From positions 1-17,268 of the forward strand of contig QHYA01000189.1 in NCBI GenBank assembly GCA_003223995.1: a stretch of 17,268 bases of DNA. Direction: 5' to 3'. Made by a program: the position numbers and the translations under genes. The DNA is from Acidobacteriota bacterium. Lineage in GTDB: Bacteria > Acidobacteriota > Polarisedimenticolia > QHYA01. Position 1 is the first letter of the stretch, and every line of letters begins with the position of its first letter. This document shows positions 14,661-17,268 of the stretch, one piece after another. The notes beneath the pieces are model-generated. The model did not search any database. It saw nothing but the letters and a program-made list of their open reading frames with translations, and was not told where the DNA came from.

Positions 14661-15857
14661 TCACTGCTGGACGAAGACCGTGACCGGCACCGGCCCGTCC
14701 CGCAGCAGCAGACCCGTGGTCCGCTGGACGAACGCAGCCGGAATCGTGAGCACGGGCAAGCCGGGGGCGGCTCCCATGCCGACCAGGGCTTCACACCGAG
14801 TGCTTCCCGGTGTCGGTTGCTCCGGGCATGGAGGGCCGGTCTCCGGCGTGCTGTTGAAGATGATGGCCGCGCTCGCGCCCGCACCGACCGCCACGGAAAC
14901 CTTCTGGTAGAAGGTGCACACACCCCGCTCGATCAGCGCGATCGATCCGGCCGGGAAGCCGGCGTAGGAATCACTCGTGCATCCGAGACGGCGCCCATCG
15001 GGGTTCGGCAGGACGGGCACGACCGGACCCGAGAAGGTTTCATACGGCGGCTTGTACGCGAAGATCGACACCGTCGACGGCCGTTTCCCTTCGAAAGCGC
15101 TGCTGGTCAGGAACGGCTGGTAGAGGTGGCCCTGCGCGAACGACGAGGCCGGCCCGCAGGAGTCGAACGATTGGTTCAGGAGGTCGATCAGGTCCGTTAG
15201 CTGCCCGAAGGAAAGGCCGTATGGCTGCGGACCTCCACCTAGCGCCACATCCGCGGCCTCGCGAACCTGCAGGGTCGCCTGCCCGTTCAGAGCCCCGGCC
15301 TGTGACGGCGTGAGCCGCGCGCCATCAAGCTGCACCCCTTCCATTTCGACGAGGCTGAGACCGGAGAACCCTGTGGTTGGGGTCACGAACACTTCGCTGA
15401 AGCCCTGGTTGATCTTCAACGACAGAGCCTGAGAGCCGAGGATCCGGCCTGTGCCCATGTCCGTCGAGTTCGTGGCGGTAATGGTGAAAGCCCCCGGCCG
15501 CCCAGCCGACCCCACCGCTTGCTGCAGGGCCGCGACGCCGGAGTCGACCTGTGCCGTGTCCTGGCCCTTCCCGACCGTCACGTTCGCGCCGGTCTTCCTC
15601 CAGAAGTATGAGCTGGAGGCGGGATCCCCGACATGAAAGATCTCCGAACCCACCGCGCCAGCCGCGAAGTACTGATTGACGTTCTGCGCGGCCTCGGTGC
15701 TGGTATTGAAGTATCCCTTCCCGTAGGTACAAAAACCGCCCGCAACGACGCCCGGACTCGGCGGCACCCCCGCCTCCTCCGCCCGGGAGACGCCTGCCGG
15801 TGCCGGCAACAGCAGGGCCAGGGCCAGCAAGAGCCGCCACTCTCGGATGTTCCTCAT
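14661..15857 (-). CDS. Secreted PA-domain protein of unknown function
   Basis: Exported protein of 398 aa. A signal peptide (LLLALALLLPAPAGVSRA, residues 9-26) is followed by an unassigned region (FCTYGKGYFNTSTEAAQNVN from 42) with repeated FG-, T- and S-rich beta-like stretches. The C-terminal third fits a protease-associated (PA) domain (about 275-395: TSDSYAGFPAGSIALIERGV, CTFYQKV, GASAAIIFNS). PA domains usually sit inside subtilases or M28 peptidases as substrate or targeting lids, but no catalytic triad or zinc motif is visible here. Cysteine pairs in the PA part suggest disulfides, as expected outside the cytoplasm. A purine-rich GGGAGGGA precedes the ATG. It lies 185 bp behind the second porin on the same strand and may have its own promoter. 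Confidence 0.75.
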   Translation of the reverse strand: MRNIREWRLLLALALLLPAPAGVSRAEEAGVPPSPGVVAGGFCTYGKGYFNTSTEAAQNVNQYFAAGAVGSEIFHVGDPASSSYFWRKTGANVTVGKGQDTAQVDSGVAALQQAVGSAGRPGAFTITATNSTDMGTGRILGSQALSLKINQGFSEVFVTPTTGFSGLSLVEMEGVQLDGARLTPSQAGALNGQATLQVREAADVALGGGPQPYGLSFGQLTDLIDLLNQSFDSCGPASSFAQGHLYQPFLTSSAFEGKRPSTVSIFAYKPPYETFSGPVVPVLPNPDGRRLGCTSDSYAGFPAGSIALIERGVCTFYQKVSVAVGAGASAAIIFNSTPETGPPCPEQPTPGSTRCEALVGMGAAPGLPVLTIPAAFVQRTTGLLLRDGPVPVTVFVQQ

Positions 15858-16042
15858 GGATTCCCTCCCTCGCCAAGACCAGGAAGCCGATCAAGATGCC
15901 TTCCGGGCAGATCTCCCTATTTCTGCCGGATCGACCGCAATGATAGCTTCCACCGTCGCCGGCACGCTAGAGCACTCGGCGGCTGATCAGTCGATCGGTG
16001 GCAAGGCCAACGGGCATGGATCGGCGGACGCCCTGTCCTGGT

Positions 16043-17149
16043 TCAGTAGCTGAAAAGAGCGTGGAGCGCGTACCGCTTCTCGTTGGGCTTCGCCAGGACC
16101 GATTCGTAGTGAACCCTCTCGTAGTCCGCGAGGACGGCCGACGAGACTCCCTTCTTGACGGGGAACCAGTAGGCCACGCCCGCGATGCCGCGCTTCTTCT
16201 CGGCGTTCTCGCTCGGGCCGGGGACGTTCGAGTTCGGGTTCAAGGAATCGTAACGAAACACTCCCGCGATGCCGATCGGAGTGCGCGGTGTGACCCACGC
16301 CGACCAGCCGTTCGCGTGCGTCTCCGGCGCCGTGACCAGCGGCCGGTCCTTGGCCTTCAGGTACTCGAAGCCGGCGTTGATCCAGGCATGCTCGAAGGTG
16401 ACGTTGCCGATCAGCCGGGTCTTCCTGTCGCTTCTGGCGTAGTGGTCGTCGTCGTAGAAGCCGCTCACGCGAAAACCCTTGAGGACGTTCACGCTCGGCG
16501 TGGGCCTCAGGCTGAACCGGAGCTGGATGGCCTTCTGATTGTTGGCCTCGGGCTTGGCATACCCCTCGCCGTTGTAAATGCCTAGATGAAGATCGCCATA
16601 GCTCGAAGGAAGGTTGTAATGCCAGGAGAGTCCGGTATCCGCGGATGTCAGGAACCCTTCGCGGTCGACGAACATCGTCCCCTGGAAGCGATAGGGGTAG
16701 ATATCCTCCATGAACACGATGTAGGGCGTCTGGTGAATGCCGAGGCGCACCCAGGACCCCGCGCCGAGCCAGTCGTCCAGGTTCAACTGTCCATAACCGT
16801 ACTTGAGGCGATAGGTGTAGCTGCCGTTCAAGGAGCTGCCAGAGCCCGTCTCGCGGCTGATGTCGGGAGTGATCCGGAACGCAACGAGATGCGAAATGTT
16901 GCCGGTGACGTTGATGTAGGCGCGGCCCACGTTGAAGGCGCTGGATTGGACCGTATTGCCGTCCGCGTCCTTGACGGCCGGAGCGGCGGTGAAGGTGTAA
17001 TCGGTGAACAGCATCACTCCGAGCTTGATCGACGGAGTGTCGTCCGGGGGTTGAGAGCCTTGTGGCGGAGGGGCCGTGGCCTGCCCCCAGGCGAGCGTGG
17101 CCCACAGGAGCGCAGCAAAGAAACTCATCGAGACGCGAAGCCGAGTCAC
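16043..17149 (-). CDS. Outer-membrane porin, OprO/OprP-like family
   Basis: Predicted outer-membrane beta-barrel of 368 aa with a signal peptide (about 1-22, SFFAALLWATLAWGQA) and a Pro-rich start of the mature chain. Barrel-like strands are clear: SAFNVGRAYINVTGNISHLV, YGYGQLNLDDWLGAGSWVRL, GDLHLGIYNGEGYAKPE. The chain ends ALHALFSY with a terminal aromatic residue, as in BAM substrates. It resembles phosphate-selective porin-like proteins more than general trimeric porins; the substrate is unknown. The GTG at 17149 overlaps the preceding TAG by one base (TAGTG), so translation is probably coupled. An ATG seven codons in (17128) is an alternative that still keeps the signal peptide. Confidence 0.8.
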   Translation of the reverse strand: MTRLRVSMSFFAALLWATLAWGQATAPPPQGSQPPDDTPSIKLGVMLFTDYTFTAAPAVKDADGNTVQSSAFNVGRAYINVTGNISHLVAFRITPDISRETGSGSSLNGSYTYRLKYGYGQLNLDDWLGAGSWVRLGIHQTPYIVFMEDIYPYRFQGTMFVDREGFLTSADTGLSWHYNLPSSYGDLHLGIYNGEGYAKPEANNQKAIQLRFSLRPTPSVNVLKGFRVSGFYDDDHYARSDRKTRLIGNVTFEHAWINAGFEYLKAKDRPLVTAPETHANGWSAWVTPRTPIGIAGVFRYDSLNPNSNVPGPSENAEKKRGIAGVAYWFPVKKGVSSAVLADYERVHYESVLAKPNEKRYALHALFSY

Positions 17150-17268
17150 TATCCGACCGACGTCTTCCGCGCCGGCGGCATATTGAGGTCTCGGAACGAG
17201 AACTTCTTCTGGAGGTCCTTGAAGGGAACTCCGTCGACTTCCACGTACGGGTAGATGAAGTAGTTCAA
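17149..17268 (-). CDS. 3' end of an unidentified gene (partial)
   Basis: The last 39 codons of a minus-strand gene that enters from beyond the window. The visible C-terminus reads NYFIYPYVEVDGVPFKDLQK and ends PPARKTSVG. It has no membrane segment. I do not recognise the family. The one-base stop/start overlap with the porin gene marks it as the upstream operon partner, so its identity would probably reveal the porin's substrate. Confidence 0.6.
   Translation of the reverse strand: MNYFIYPYVEVDGVPFKDLQKKFSFRDLNMPPARKTSVG

Noticed and set aside
14412..15200. Plus-strand open frame opposite the PA-domain gene
   Set aside because: The product is Arg-rich without domains and is antisense to a protein with signal peptide and PA domain.

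Overview
The window is GC-rich DNA from a Gram-negative bacterium. It encodes two outer-membrane porins, a TolC-type channel, an RND efflux pump remnant and proteins with Sec signal peptides. Gene content (a RedB-like thioredoxin-fold protein, a sensor kinase with a multi-pass membrane domain, a filter-less TrkA-N/RCK protein) recalls uncultured Acidobacteriota, Planctomycetota and similar lineages. No rRNA or conserved marker gene is present, so the phylum is a low-confidence inference. I see no tRNA, rRNA, CRISPR array or transposase.

Layout. (1) 69-2494: an RCK/TrkA-N membrane protein (+) converges on a minus-strand pair made of a 42-codon small ORF and a membrane-anchored SRPBCC-like protein. 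(2) 2618-6511 (+): a molybdate ABC transporter, modA-modB-modC, with overlapping genes, followed after 38 bp by an OprO/OprP-type porin. Together these could carry molybdate or a similar oxyanion across both membranes. (3) 6512-9632: a hairpin-rich leader, a RedB-like thiol protein with a Cys-Pro-Cys motif, then a hybrid histidine kinase locus. The kinase gene has been rearranged. Its first codons remain at 7391 on the plus strand, its membrane sensor domain (about 690 bp) lies on the minus strand and carries a frameshift, and the PAS-HisKA-HATPase-REC part resumes on the plus strand at about 8100. (4) 9770-10542 (+): a 66-aa protein and a metallo-beta-lactamase-fold gene that has lost its middle. 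(5) 10605-14497 (-): an RND efflux operon in the order pump, adaptor, TolC. The pump is only a C-terminal remnant, and a chain of 4-bp start/stop overlaps links the genes. (6) 14661-17268 (-): a secreted PA-domain protein of unknown role, a second porin, and the 3' end of an unidentified gene that overlaps the porin start by one base.

Taken together, this is a transport, envelope and signalling region with three broken loci (sensor kinase, MBL hydrolase, RND pump). The most notable feature is the in-place inversion of the kinase sensor domain next to the RedB-like partner. Inverting about 690 bp back at a 5-bp inverted repeat restores the reading frame at both junctions, leaving one internal frameshift. 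It could be real decay, a rare DNA variant or an assembly artefact, and raw reads would decide.
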